Shown piece after piece: positions 1 through 6,152 of a stretch of 6,589 nt of DNA. A program made the translations under genes and the position numbers. The DNA comes from Helicobacter sp. (GTDB taxonomy: Bacteria; Campylobacterota; Campylobacteria; Campylobacterales; Helicobacteraceae): NCBI GenBank assembly GCA_029257755.1, contig JARIAP010000100.1, positions 1 to 6,589 of the forward strand, read 5' to 3'. Numbering within the stretch: the stretch's first letter is position 1; every line of letters starts with the position of its first letter. The notes under the pieces were generated by a model. The model did no database searches and was not told where the DNA came from. It saw only the letters and a program-made list of their open reading frames with translations.

Positions 1-1
1 A

Positions 2-721
2 CCTGAACATGCATCTAAAACAATTCTTGAAATGTATGGTTTCACTGGAGATAAAAAAATAACTTGCAATGAATGGTTACAACAAAACATAGATAACAAT
101 GTTTGCACAAATCCATTTTGTGTTCAAGGCATGATAGATTTTAAATTTTTAAGAAATATACAATTGTATTATTTAAACGAAATGTTTGCAGAAGATCAGT
201 TATTTGGTGTTTTATTGTTTATTCAGTCTAATAATATATTTGTATTGTGCAAAAAGTTTTATATGTATCGCATTAGAAAAAATAGCAGTAGCAATCACGA
301 GAGTAATTTAAAACCAAAAATATTTCCATATATGTATAAATATTTACAATATTTTAATAACAATTCAGCATTAGTTCAAGATTATCATAAAACTAGTAGT
401 TGGTTTTTAATGTTGCTAGAAATTGATAAATTTGTGTTAACTAACAAAGACTTTAAGAAAAATGAATTAATCAAAAAAGCTTTTTATCCTTATTTTATTT
501 ATATGTCATGCAATATATCGTTATTTCCAGAGGACCCTCTTTTCTTAATACCAAAAATTTCCATGTTTAAAGAATATGCTAATATGAAATATATCAAAAC
601 GATTCAAAAGTTGGTCTTATTGTATCCACAATATTATACAATGTATATACCATTTATATTCATTAGAAGATATGTAAAAACAATGCTTTCAAAAATTAAG
701 TATATTACAAAACCGACATGA
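2..721 (+). CDS. Family 2 glycosyltransferase, C-terminal part (5' end outside window)
   Basis: The reading frame is open to the left edge. The ATG at 32 has no Shine-Dalgarno and is preceded by ten sense codons (PEHASKTILE), so the true start is probably upstream. I recognise the distal part of a GT-A family 2 glycosyltransferase. From the ATG at 32, FLRNIQ (39-44) is followed by AEDQLFG (53-59), the usual place of the E-D pair containing the catalytic base, and then by YRIRKNSSSNH (79-89), matching the common 'YyYRxRxnSitN' block of these enzymes. The nucleotide-binding part and DXD motif would lie upstream, outside the window. The remaining 140 residues are basic and aromatic, without a clear membrane helix. 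Family members transfer sugars from nucleotide donors to surface glycans such as LOS or capsule; donor and acceptor cannot be read here. The next gene is 83 bp away and functionally unrelated. No terminator hairpin is visible after the TGA. The family call is from motifs only. Confidence 0.72.
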   Translation, partial: PEHASKTILEMYGFTGDKKITCNEWLQQNIDNNVCTNPFCVQGMIDFKFLRNIQLYYLNEMFAEDQLFGVLLFIQSNNIFVLCKKFYMYRIRKNSSSNHESNLKPKIFPYMYKYLQYFNNNSALVQDYHKTSSWFLMLLEIDKFVLTNKDFKKNELIKKAFYPYFIYMSCNISLFPEDPLFLIPKISMFKEYANMKYIKTIQKLVLLYPQYYTMYIPFIFIRRYVKTMLSKIKYITKPT

Positions 722-739
722 AACAGAAAGTAATTATAT

Positions 740-772
740 TTGGTTAAAATTTTTAAGTTATAATTTTTATAG
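740..772 (+). promoter_or_regulatory. Probable sigma-70 promoter of ccoS-fqrB
   Basis: A perfect TATAAT lies at 759-764, preceded by a T-rich stretch and TTTTAAG (751-757). This resembles Campylobacterota sigma-70 promoters, which rely on the -10 box and upstream T-rich periodicity rather than a conserved -35. Transcription would start near 771, about 34 bases before the ccoS ATG. In sequence this A+T-rich a TATAAT can occur by chance; the position in the only gap before this gene pair is the main support. Confidence 0.45.
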
Positions 773-804
773 ATTTATCAAAAATATTACTATTTGGAGA
801 CTTC

Positions 805-1008
805 ATGAGTAGTTGGGTTGTTATGTTGATGCTTGGTGTATCATTAAGCATAGGTTTTATTGGTTTAATTGCATTTTTATGGGGGCTTAAAAATGGGCAG
901 TTTGATGATAAGGAAAAAATGATGAGAGGTGTGCTTTTTGATAGTATTGGTGATTTAAATGTCGCATCTAAACAAAATATAAAGGATAAAAGAAATGAAA
1001 ACTTATGA
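805..1008 (+). CDS. ccoS: cbb3-type cytochrome oxidase assembly protein CcoS
   Basis: This 67-residue protein has one N-terminal membrane helix (about residues 4-27) followed directly by FLWGLKNGQFDD (24-35), the hallmark 'FlWalksGQFdD' segment of CcoS, and then a short hydrophilic tail with LFDS. CcoS is a small inner-membrane protein needed for cofactor (heme b and copper) insertion into the catalytic subunit of cbb3 oxidase, the terminal oxidase of microaerophilic Campylobacterota. The tail is somewhat longer and more basic than in many CcoS proteins. The start is supported by GGAGA at 796-800, four bases before the ATG. The last codons overlap the next gene by 14 bp, implying cotranscription and probably coupling. 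In many bacteria ccoS follows ccoI; here the upstream neighbour is a glycosyltransferase, so it is separated from the other cco genes as far as this window shows. Confidence 0.87.
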   Translation: MSSWVVMLMLGVSLSIGFIGLIAFLWGLKNGQFDDKEKMMRGVLFDSIGDLNVASKQNIKDKRNENL

Positions 1009-1945
1009 TGTTGTAATTATTGGTGCAGGACCAGGAGGAATTGCTAGTTCTATTGAATGTAAAAAGATGGGAATACAAAATATTGTATTGTTAGAAAAAA
1101 CAGATAATATTTCAGCGATGATACGCGAATATTATAAAGAGGGCAAAAGAGTAGATAAGGACTATAAAGGTCAAGTGGTGGATTTGAAGGGACATATACC
1201 ATTTAGTGATGGCAATAAGGAGAGCACATTAGAGCTTTTTGATAAGCTATTAAAAGAAAATGAAGTAGAGGTTTTATTGAATCATGAAGTAGAAAAAGTT
1301 ACAAAAAATAATTCTGAATTTATTGTTAGTGTAACAAATAACAAAAAATTTATCGCAAAACATGTTATAATTGGAATAGGAAAAATGGGTAAGCCAAATA
1401 AGCCTAGTTATCCGTTGCCAACTACTCTTAGAAAAAAAGTAAATTTTAATATTAATGAATGCAAAAGTGGCGAAGAAATACTTGTTGTTGGTGGTGGAAA
1501 CTCTGCAGTTGAATATGCAATATATCTTTCAAGCATAACAAAAACTACCCTAAATTATAGAAAGAAAGAATTTACTCGCATTAATGATGAAAATGCAAAA
1601 GAACTTGAGAATAGTTTGCAAAATGGGCTTTTATCAAAATTTGGTGTTGATATTGTATCTGTTAGTGATGTTGATTCTAAATTTCAGGTAAATTTTACAG
1701 ATGAAACTAGTGCTATATTTGATAGAATAGTATATGCTATTGGTGGAGTCGCTCCAATAGATTTTCTTAAAAAATGTGGTGTAGAAGTAGATGCAAATGG
1801 CGTTGCACAATGTAGCGACAATAAAGAAAGCATAATAGAAAATTTATTTGTTGTTGGAGACATTTTGTTTAAAAATGGTGGTTCTATAGCAATCGCCATG
1901 GATGATGCCTACACAATAGTAAAAACGATAAAAAATAGATTGTAA
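995..1945 (+). CDS. fqrB: FqrB-like NADPH/FAD oxidoreductase (thioredoxin-reductase fold, no CxxC)
   Basis: This 316-residue protein has the two-domain architecture of the thioredoxin-reductase family. The FAD-binding GAGPGG is at 10-15, the NADPH-domain loop GGGNSA at 166-171, YRKKEFTR at 188-195 (basic residues typical of 2'-phosphate recognition, hence NADPH), and the second FAD contact VVGD at 286-289. The redox-active CxxC of true thioredoxin reductases is absent: the only cysteines are C22, C156, C261 and C273, none paired. From known families this fits the CxxC-less enzyme of H. pylori (HP1164) and C. jejuni (Cj0559), described as flavodoxin:quinone reductase FqrB, which links reduced flavodoxin from pyruvate oxidation to NADPH formation. 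A bacillithiol-disulfide-reductase (YpdA) role is less likely because the GxGPCG cysteine is replaced by glycine. AAGGA at 981-985 is the probable ribosome site, inside ccoS. Cytoplasmic. The symbol rests on family recognition and should be checked. Confidence 0.78.
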   Translation: MKTYDVVIIGAGPGGIASSIECKKMGIQNIVLLEKTDNISAMIREYYKEGKRVDKDYKGQVVDLKGHIPFSDGNKESTLELFDKLLKENEVEVLLNHEVEKVTKNNSEFIVSVTNNKKFIAKHVIIGIGKMGKPNKPSYPLPTTLRKKVNFNINECKSGEEILVVGGGNSAVEYAIYLSSITKTTLNYRKKEFTRINDENAKELENSLQNGLLSKFGVDIVSVSDVDSKFQVNFTDETSAIFDRIVYAIGGVAPIDFLKKCGVEVDANGVAQCSDNKESIIENLFVVGDILFKNGGSIAIAMDDAYTIVKTIKNRL

Positions 1946-1947
1946 TT

Positions 1948-1961
1948 TTTATTATAATAAA
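1948..1961. repeat. Short A+T-only perfect palindrome after fqrB
   Basis: TTTATTATAATAAA is a perfect 14-base palindrome starting two bases after the fqrB stop. It has no G or C, so as a hairpin it would be very weak. It may mark the end of the ccoS-fqrB transcript or be a chance palindrome in A+T-rich DNA. I do not call it a terminator. Confidence 0.3.
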
Positions 1962-1989
1962 TTTATAAAATAAACAAAACATAAGCAAA

Positions 1990-2020
1990 ATTAAATAATA
2001 TTTGTTATATAATCTATATT
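1990..2020 (+). promoter_or_regulatory. Probable sigma-70 promoter of dapA operon
   Basis: TATAAT at 2008-2013 follows TTTGTTA and an A+T-rich tract, in the 104-bp gap between fqrB and dapA. Transcription would begin near 2020, leaving a leader of about 30 bases with a clear GAGGA ribosome site at 2039-2043, six bases before the ATG. No -35 box is expected in this phylum. No lysine-riboswitch-like leader is present: the gap is too short. Confidence 0.55.
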
Positions 2021-2049
2021 AATGATAATTATTTAAGTGAGGAAATTTT

Positions 2050-2961
2050 ATGTTAATAGGTGCAATGAGTGCATTAATTACACCATTTAAAAATGGTAAA
2101 ATTGATACACAGAGTTATGAAACATTAATAAAAAGACAGATAAAATATGGTATGGATGCTTGTGTGCCAGCTGGAACAACAGGCGAAAGTGCAACAATGA
2201 GTCATAGTGAGCATAAAGAATGTATTGAAATTGCAGTAAAAACTTGCAAAAACACTAATGTAAAGGTTTTAGCTGGTGCTGGAAGCAATAATACTATTGA
2301 GGCTGTTGAATTGGCACAATTTGCACAAAAATGTGGTGCAGACGCAATATTGTCTGTAGCCCCATATTACAATAAACCAACACAAGAGGGATTATTCCAA
2401 CATTATAAGGCTATAGCAAAATCAGTGGATATTCCTATAATGCTTTATAATGTTCCATCAAGGACAGGAGTTAGCATAGAGGTAGATACTATATATAAAC
2501 TTTTTACAGAGATTCCAAATATATATGCAATAAAAGAGGCGAGTGGGCTTATGGATAGGGTATATGCCTTAAGTAATATTAAAGAAACAAAAAAAGATTC
2601 TAACAACATAGAATCTAATTTGCATATTTTAAGCGGTGATGATGCATTAAATTATGCTATTTTAAGCTATGGTGGCAGTGGAGTTGTATCTGTGACAGGA
2701 AATATTTTTCCAAAAGATATTGCAAATTTATGTCATTTAGCAATGAAACAAAATTTTCAAGATAGTTTAGCTATTTCTAATAAACTTTATGCTATAAATA
2801 AGGTTTTATTTGTTGAAAGCAATCCAATTCCAATTAAAGCCGCAATGTATTTGCAGGGTTTAATCCCATCTCTTGAATATCGTTTGCCATTATGTAAGCC
2901 AAGTAAAGAGTGTATGGAATTGATTGAAAAAACTTTAAAAGATTATGAGGTGCAAGAATGA
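2050..2961 (+). CDS. dapA: 4-hydroxy-tetrahydrodipicolinate synthase
   Basis: DapA condenses pyruvate with aspartate semialdehyde in the first committed step towards diaminopimelate and lysine. The 303-residue TIM-barrel protein carries the full active site: GTTGES with T44/T45 (42-47), Y107 in PYYNKP, Y133 and R138 in YNVPSRTG, and the Schiff-base lysine K162 in IKEASG. The SGDD block is at 195-198 and ESNPIPIK at 256-263, the latter being a form I associate with Campylobacterota. The start is fixed by GAGGA at 2039-2043. Counting from the catalytic lysine to the SGDD glycine gives 34 residues against 25 in the E. coli enzyme, so about nine extra residues (around 178-190, [12 protein letters not shown]) are inserted in a surface segment. 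That insertion coincides with an inverted DNA repeat. The enzyme looks intact and functional. The stop overlaps the next start by four bases (ATGA), so the SDR is translationally coupled. Confidence 0.97.
   Translation: MLIGAMSALITPFKNGKIDTQSYETLIKRQIKYGMDACVPAGTTGESATMSHSEHKECIEIAVKTCKNTNVKVLAGAGSNNTIEAVELAQFAQKCGADAILSVAPYYNKPTQEGLFQHYKAIAKSVDIPIMLYNVPSRTGVSIEVDTIYKLFTEIPNIYAIKEASGLMDRVYALSNIKETKKDSNNIESNLHILSGDDALNYAILSYGGSGVVSVTGNIFPKDIANLCHLAMKQNFQDSLAISNKLYAINKVLFVESNPIPIKAAMYLQGLIPSLEYRLPLCKPSKECMELIEKTLKDYEVQE
2594..2617. repeat. Inverted repeat inside dapA insertion (paired TAGAWTCTA words)
   Basis: AGATTCTA (2595-2602) and TAGAATCT (2609-2616) are perfect inverted copies separated by the six bases ACAACA. 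Both are copies of the dispersed TAGAWTCTA word. The pair encodes KDSNNIES and sits where this DapA has about nine residues more than the E. coli enzyme. Confidence 0.85.
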
Positions 2962-3755
2962 ATGAACAGCTTACAAGTGAATACATGAAGGGAAAAACCC
3001 TTGTTATTAGTGGTGCTACAAGGGGTATTGGTAAGGCGATACTATATAGATTTGCAAGAGAAGGTGTAAATGTTGCTTTTACTTATAATAAAAATGAAGA
3101 AGAAGCACAAAAAATTGCAAATGACTTAGAATCTAAATATAACATAAAAGCTAGATTCTATCCGCTTAATGTTTTAGAGCCAGAGCAATATGTAGGGCTT
3201 TTTGAGAAAATTGATAAAGATTTTGATAGAGTTGATTTCTTCGTATCAAATGCTATTATTTATGGTAGAAGTGTTGTTGGGGGTTTTGCACCTTTTATGC
3301 GTTTAAAACCTAAGGGTTTAAACAATATTTACACTGCGACTGTTTTAGCATTTGTAGTTGGAGCACAAGAAGCAGTAAAAAGAATGCAAAAAGTTGGTGG
3401 AGGCAATATAGTAACTTTAAGTTCAACCGGTAATTTAGTATATATGCCAAATTATGCAGGACATGGCAATTCAAAAAATGCCGTAGAGACAATGGTAAAA
3501 TATGCCGCACAAGATTTAGGCGAATTTAATATACGAGTTAATGCAGTTAGCGGAGGACCTATTGATACAGATGCATTAAAAGCGTTTCCAGATTACAATG
3601 AAGTTAAAGCAAAAGTAGAAGAACAAAGCCCATTAAGAAGAATGGGAACACCAAAAGACTTAGCAGGTGCAGCATTTTTCCTTTGTGATAATACTCAAAG
3701 CTCATGGCTAACAGGACAGACTATTGTTATTGATGGCGGAACAACTTTTGTGTGA
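2958..3755 (+). CDS. FabL-like enoyl-ACP reductase / short-chain dehydrogenase
   Basis: This 265-residue Rossmann-fold SDR has the cofactor loop SGATRGIG at 18-25, S-N-A at 97-99 (the NAG position), SST at 155-157 and the active-site pair Y166 and K173 in NYAGHGNSK. The spacing is Y-x6-K, as in enoyl-ACP reductases, not the Y-x3-K of classical dehydrogenases. The C-terminal half ([17 protein letters not shown] at 195-211, RRMG at 227-230, GQTIVIDGG at 253-261) closely follows what I recall of Bacillus FabL. The likely reaction is NAD(P)H-dependent reduction of trans-2-enoyl-ACP in fatty-acid elongation. Relatives next to dapA in H. pylori and C. jejuni have been named 7-alpha-hydroxysteroid dehydrogenase or plain oxidoreductase. 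The start at 2958 is supported by GAGG at 2947-2950 and by the ATGA overlap with dapA; the ATG at 2985 (M10) is an alternative. Substrate is inferred from motifs. Confidence 0.82.
   Translation: MNEQLTSEYMKGKTLVISGATRGIGKAILYRFAREGVNVAFTYNKNEEEAQKIANDLESKYNIKARFYPLNVLEPEQYVGLFEKIDKDFDRVDFFVSNAIIYGRSVVGGFAPFMRLKPKGLNNIYTATVLAFVVGAQEAVKRMQKVGGGNIVTLSSTGNLVYMPNYAGHGNSKNAVETMVKYAAQDLGEFNIRVNAVSGGPIDTDALKAFPDYNEVKAKVEEQSPLRRMGTPKDLAGAAFFLCDNTQSSWLTGQTIVIDGGTTFV
3127..3160. repeat. Inverted pair of TAGAWTCTA words within the SDR gene
   Basis: TAGAATCTA (3127-3135) and TAGATTCTA (3152-3160) are exact nine-base inverted copies with a 16-base spacer. They encode LES at one end and the codons around R66-F67 at the other, between the second helix and third strand of the SDR fold. 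Little or no extra protein length is evident here, unlike in dapA. Confidence 0.85.
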
Positions 3756-3769
3756 TGTAAAATATATAC

Positions 3770-5101
3770 ATGATATATACAATATTATCAAAATATTATT
3801 TAAAGTTTAAAATATTTATTGATGATATAAGGATATATTCCTATAAAGATTTATATGAAAATCATCCAAATAACATATCAAGTTATAATCAACTAAAACA
3901 ATACAACAAAGATTTAGATTCTAATTCAAATAGTATTAAAATTGACAATACAATAGAGAAATTATCTTATTTACAAACATTAGAAAACAATAATTTAGAA
4001 CATATAAATTTAGACTTATCAAAACTTGATACAATAAACACAGGTAATAAAATATATAAAAAAAATGAAGAATATTTTTGTAAAATATATTCCTATATGG
4101 ATAAAACAAAAATAAGATATAGGCAAAATACTAATAAAAAATCATTAAAACATTACATATATAAAATTTTAACATTAAAGACAGAATTTTGTGTTTTATC
4201 ACCAGATGATTTTAAATCTATACAGATAGACATAAAAAAAACTCAATTAAAACAAGAAGATTCTACTGATATTTTAGCTCCATTAAAAGCTAAAAATTTA
4301 GGACTTATCCCAAATTATCATGAATATAGATATTTTGTGCAAAATCAAGATAAAGAATATGTATATTTTCAAATATTTTGTGTCTTAGAATCCACAATGC
4401 ATCATTATGTGATGCACAATAACAATAGAATGTTATTTTTTAATATATTTGAAATTTTTTCTACATTGCATGTATTTTTTCCACAACTTTTGAAATATAC
4501 AATTATTTTTCAAGACAACAAAACACATGCTTTATGTTACTATGCAAATGGTTTAATGGAGGTAAGTATCTTAGTGGATAGAAAAGAAGCATTACAAAAC
4601 TATTATTCAAAAATTAATGATTTTGGCGAAATGTTTTATTGCAATTTTACAAATCAAGGTGAATTATATGATTTTATGCCTATACAAAACCTTTTTAATA
4701 TGCCATTAAATGAATGTATAAAATTTCTATCTATATATAATTTATATGCAAAACCAATAACAACTAACTTTTATCCAACAATGTTTTACCAGATTAAGAA
4801 TAAGTTGAAAATTATTTTTTTATGTGTATTTTTTATACTCACAATAAATTTACTTAGTTTTTTATATAATAAATATCAATATCAAGATTTTATTAATAAA
4901 CAAAACAAAGAATATTCTATATACATAAATCAACAATATAACAAAAAAATTACATATACGCCATTATATAATAGAATCTATTCTAATTTATTAGAATACA
5001 AAAGTTTTAATTTTTGTTTAAAACAAGACTACATAAAAGTAAATGGAAAATATATGTGGAATGAAACTATATGTAATTATAAAAATAAGGAACAAAACTA
5101 A
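3770..5101 (+). CDS. Unrecognised single-pass membrane protein
   Basis: I do not recognise this 443-residue protein. It has a long hydrophilic N-terminal part (1-342, rich in Asn, Lys, Ile and Tyr), one clear membrane helix at about 346-366 preceded by lysines (QIKNKLK), and a 77-residue tail containing two cysteines (C416, C435). The basic residues before the helix suggest a cytoplasmic N-terminus and periplasmic tail. Large cytoplasmic domain, one helix and small periplasmic domain is the layout of GspL-type secretion or pilus assembly proteins, and 242-270 (KYTIIFQDNKTHALCYYANG onward) looks like a strand-turn-strand piece of an actin-like fold, but this is only a weak resemblance. The start is the first ATG after an in-frame TAA at 3758; no Shine-Dalgarno precedes it. 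It begins 14 bases after the SDR stop, so it is probably cotranscribed. Its G+C is visibly lower than that of dapA and the SDR. Confidence 0.7.
   Translation: MIYTILSKYYLKFKIFIDDIRIYSYKDLYENHPNNISSYNQLKQYNKDLDSNSNSIKIDNTIEKLSYLQTLENNNLEHINLDLSKLDTINTGNKIYKKNEEYFCKIYSYMDKTKIRYRQNTNKKSLKHYIYKILTLKTEFCVLSPDDFKSIQIDIKKTQLKQEDSTDILAPLKAKNLGLIPNYHEYRYFVQNQDKEYVYFQIFCVLESTMHHYVMHNNNRMLFFNIFEIFSTLHVFFPQLLKYTIIFQDNKTHALCYYANGLMEVSILVDRKEALQNYYSKINDFGEMFYCNFTNQGELYDFMPIQNLFNMPLNECIKFLSIYNLYAKPITTNFYPTMFYQIKNKLKIIFLCVFFILTINLLSFLYNKYQYQDFINKQNKEYSIYINQQYNKKITYTPLYNRIYSNLLEYKSFNFCLKQDYIKVNGKYMWNETICNYKNKEQN
3915..3923. repeat. Single TAGAWTCTA copy
   Basis: This is an exact TAGATTCTA, in the low-complexity DLDSNSNS segment of the unrecognised membrane protein. 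A one-mismatch copy, AAGATTCTA, lies in the same gene at 4257-4265. Confidence 0.7.
4972..4997. repeat. Compound palindrome built from TAGAAT/ATTCTA words
   Basis: The exact copy TAGAATCTA (4972-4980) runs into ATTCTAAT (4980-4987), which is followed after two bases by its perfect inverse ATTAGAAT (4990-4997). Three alternating-orientation copies of the half-word are thus packed into 26 bases, inside the part of the membrane-protein gene that codes for the periplasmic tail. Confidence 0.75.
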
Positions 5102-5155
5102 TTTTTTTTGATAAACTTATGTTATTAAAAATAATATATAAAATAAAGGGGTGAT

Positions 5156-5812
5156 ATGAAAAGTATATTATCATTGTTGTTTGTTAGTTTTTTATGTTGT
5201 TTTATTGGTTGCAAAAAGCTAGAACCACAAAAGCAAATACCAATTGCAAAAGATATTAAACGATTAGAAGCATATAATAAACTTGATAATCTTAAAGAAG
5301 GCATTTGGCATGTAGATGAATGGAAGGCGCTTGCAAGTAAAATATGTGAAAACACAAAATATAAAGATTGCTCTGTATTAGGAGAGATTTATCATGAAAA
5401 TTTTTATGGATTTGGCACAAAAAAAGACAGGCATAAGGCAATACAAATGCTTGCAAAAAGTTGCTCTATGAATGATAGTATGAGTTGCTTAAAATTAGCT
5501 ACATTAGCAGATAAATCAGATTATCCTGTAGGGAAAAGCACAGATTTATTTAAGAAATCTCATGATATTGCTATAGATAGATGCAGTAAAGATTATGCAA
5601 TGGATTGCTATGTTTTAGCATTAATTTATTTTGAAGGATATGCACCATTTGATAGAGATAGACAAAAATCAAAGGAATACGCAAATAAATCATGCGATAT
5701 GAAACATGCTGGTTCTTGTATATTTTTAGGAATTAATGGCGATACATACGAAGACATACAACAAGCTCGTCAAAAAGCTTGTAAATTAGGTATAGCAGAA
5801 TATTGCAAATAA
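5156..5812 (+). CDS. Cysteine-rich Sel1-repeat (Hcp-like) lipoprotein
   Basis: This 218-residue protein starts with a lysine-led hydrophobic signal (2-18) ending in FIGC, so C19 is the likely lipidated cysteine after signal peptidase II cleavage. The mature part contains five cysteine pairs, each exactly C-x7-C: 64/72, 103/111, 143/151, 180/188 and 209/217. Pair-to-pair spacings are 39, 40, 37 and 29. This is the signature of Helicobacter cysteine-rich (Hcp) Sel1-like repeats, paired helices of about 36-40 residues locked by disulfides, and segments such as LGEIYHENFYGFGTKKD (75-91) and LALIYFEGYAPFDRDRQK (154-171) fit the repeat. The family acts in the periplasm or outside the cell; some members bind penicillin-like compounds or affect host cells, but a specific role cannot be read here. 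The start is set by a strong AAGGGG at 5146-5151, four bases before the ATG. The 54-bp upstream gap starts with eight T residues and has no convincing TATAAT. Confidence 0.85.
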   Translation: MKSILSLLFVSFLCCFIGCKKLEPQKQIPIAKDIKRLEAYNKLDNLKEGIWHVDEWKALASKICENTKYKDCSVLGEIYHENFYGFGTKKDRHKAIQMLAKSCSMNDSMSCLKLATLADKSDYPVGKSTDLFKKSHDIAIDRCSKDYAMDCYVLALIYFEGYAPFDRDRQKSKEYANKSCDMKHAGSCIFLGINGDTYEDIQQARQKACKLGIAEYCK

Positions 5813-5821
5813 TATTTAGAT

Positions 5822-5840
5822 TAAAGTTATATAATATAAA
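5822..5840 (+). promoter_or_regulatory. Promoter-like TATAAT after the lipoprotein gene
   Basis: TATAAT at 5830-5835 in the context AAAGTTATATAATATAAA resembles the dapA promoter region (TTTGTTATATAAT). It would drive transcription into the decayed segment that follows. The sequence is so A+T-rich that chance occurrence is a real possibility. Confidence 0.28.
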
Positions 5841-6000
5841 TATTAATATATCTTTGCTTTTAATGAGAATCTATTATTTGTATATAAACTTAACATTATA
5901 AAGCATCAATATAATAATACTCTTAATCATTTATTAGATATTATAGAATATTTTTTCATTATAGATATAATAGAACATATTTTAAACAAGTTATAAAGAT

Positions 6001-6152
6001 TTTTGCTGTTTATATATTGACAAAACACATAAGAGATTATATAGATATTATACCTTTAAAATTTTATTCTTATTGAATTACACTTAAATATATATTAATT
6101 ATTTTGTTATTATAGAATCTATAGAATAAAATTGTTCCTGCAAACAGCAAAA
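6001..6152. repeat. Distant inverted repeat, 11-base arms
   Basis: TTTTGCTGTTT (6001-6011) is the exact reverse complement of AAACAGCAAAA (6142-6152), with 130 bases between. The arms hold two of the rarer GC pairs in a region with hardly any, so the match is more notable than an A+T-only one. It could flank a small element or form the closing stem of a transcript, but there is no further support. Confidence 0.45.
6111..6123. repeat. 13-base palindrome around a TAGAWTCTA copy
   Basis: TATAGA-A-TCTATA is an inverted repeat around a single central base, extending the exact TAGAATCTA at 6113-6121 by two more paired bases on each side. Another exact copy is at 6475-6483 and a one-mismatch copy (GAGAATCTA) at 5865-5873, all in the stretch without an intact gene. 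Confidence 0.7.

Noticed and set aside
1684..1899. Open frame of 71 codons on the - strand
   Set aside because: It lies entirely inside the FqrB-like gene, whose motifs (including VVGD) are on the + strand; it is a shadow frame without a ribosome site or recognisable protein.
3310..3510. Open frame of 66 codons on the - strand
   Set aside because: It is antisense to the catalytic part of the SDR gene, leucine-rich as expected for a shadow frame, with no supporting signals.
4398..4416. Hairpin TGCATCA-TTATG-TGATGCA inside the membrane-protein gene
   Set aside because: A 7-base stem with a 5-base loop within coding sequence for MHHYVMH; it follows naturally from paired ATG-CAT codons and has no T-run or other regulatory context.
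5102..5109. Run of eight T as a terminator or a phase-variable tract
   Set aside because: No G+C-containing stem precedes it, and eight T in DNA of this composition is not unusual; the tract is not in a coding sequence and is 46 bases from the lipoprotein start.
5125..5355. Open frame of 76 codons on the - strand
   Set aside because: It overlaps the promoter, ribosome site and signal peptide of the cysteine-rich lipoprotein on the + strand, which is strongly supported.
5863..5898. Short frame ATG AGA ATC TAT... as a leader peptide
   Set aside because: It is only eleven codons, has no Shine-Dalgarno, and overlaps a longer open segment in another frame.
6017..6045. TTGACA with TATAGA 17 bases later as a sigma-70 promoter
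   Set aside because: The -35 box is not conserved in Campylobacterota, the -10 matches only four of six bases, and a TTGACA is expected about twice by chance in this window.
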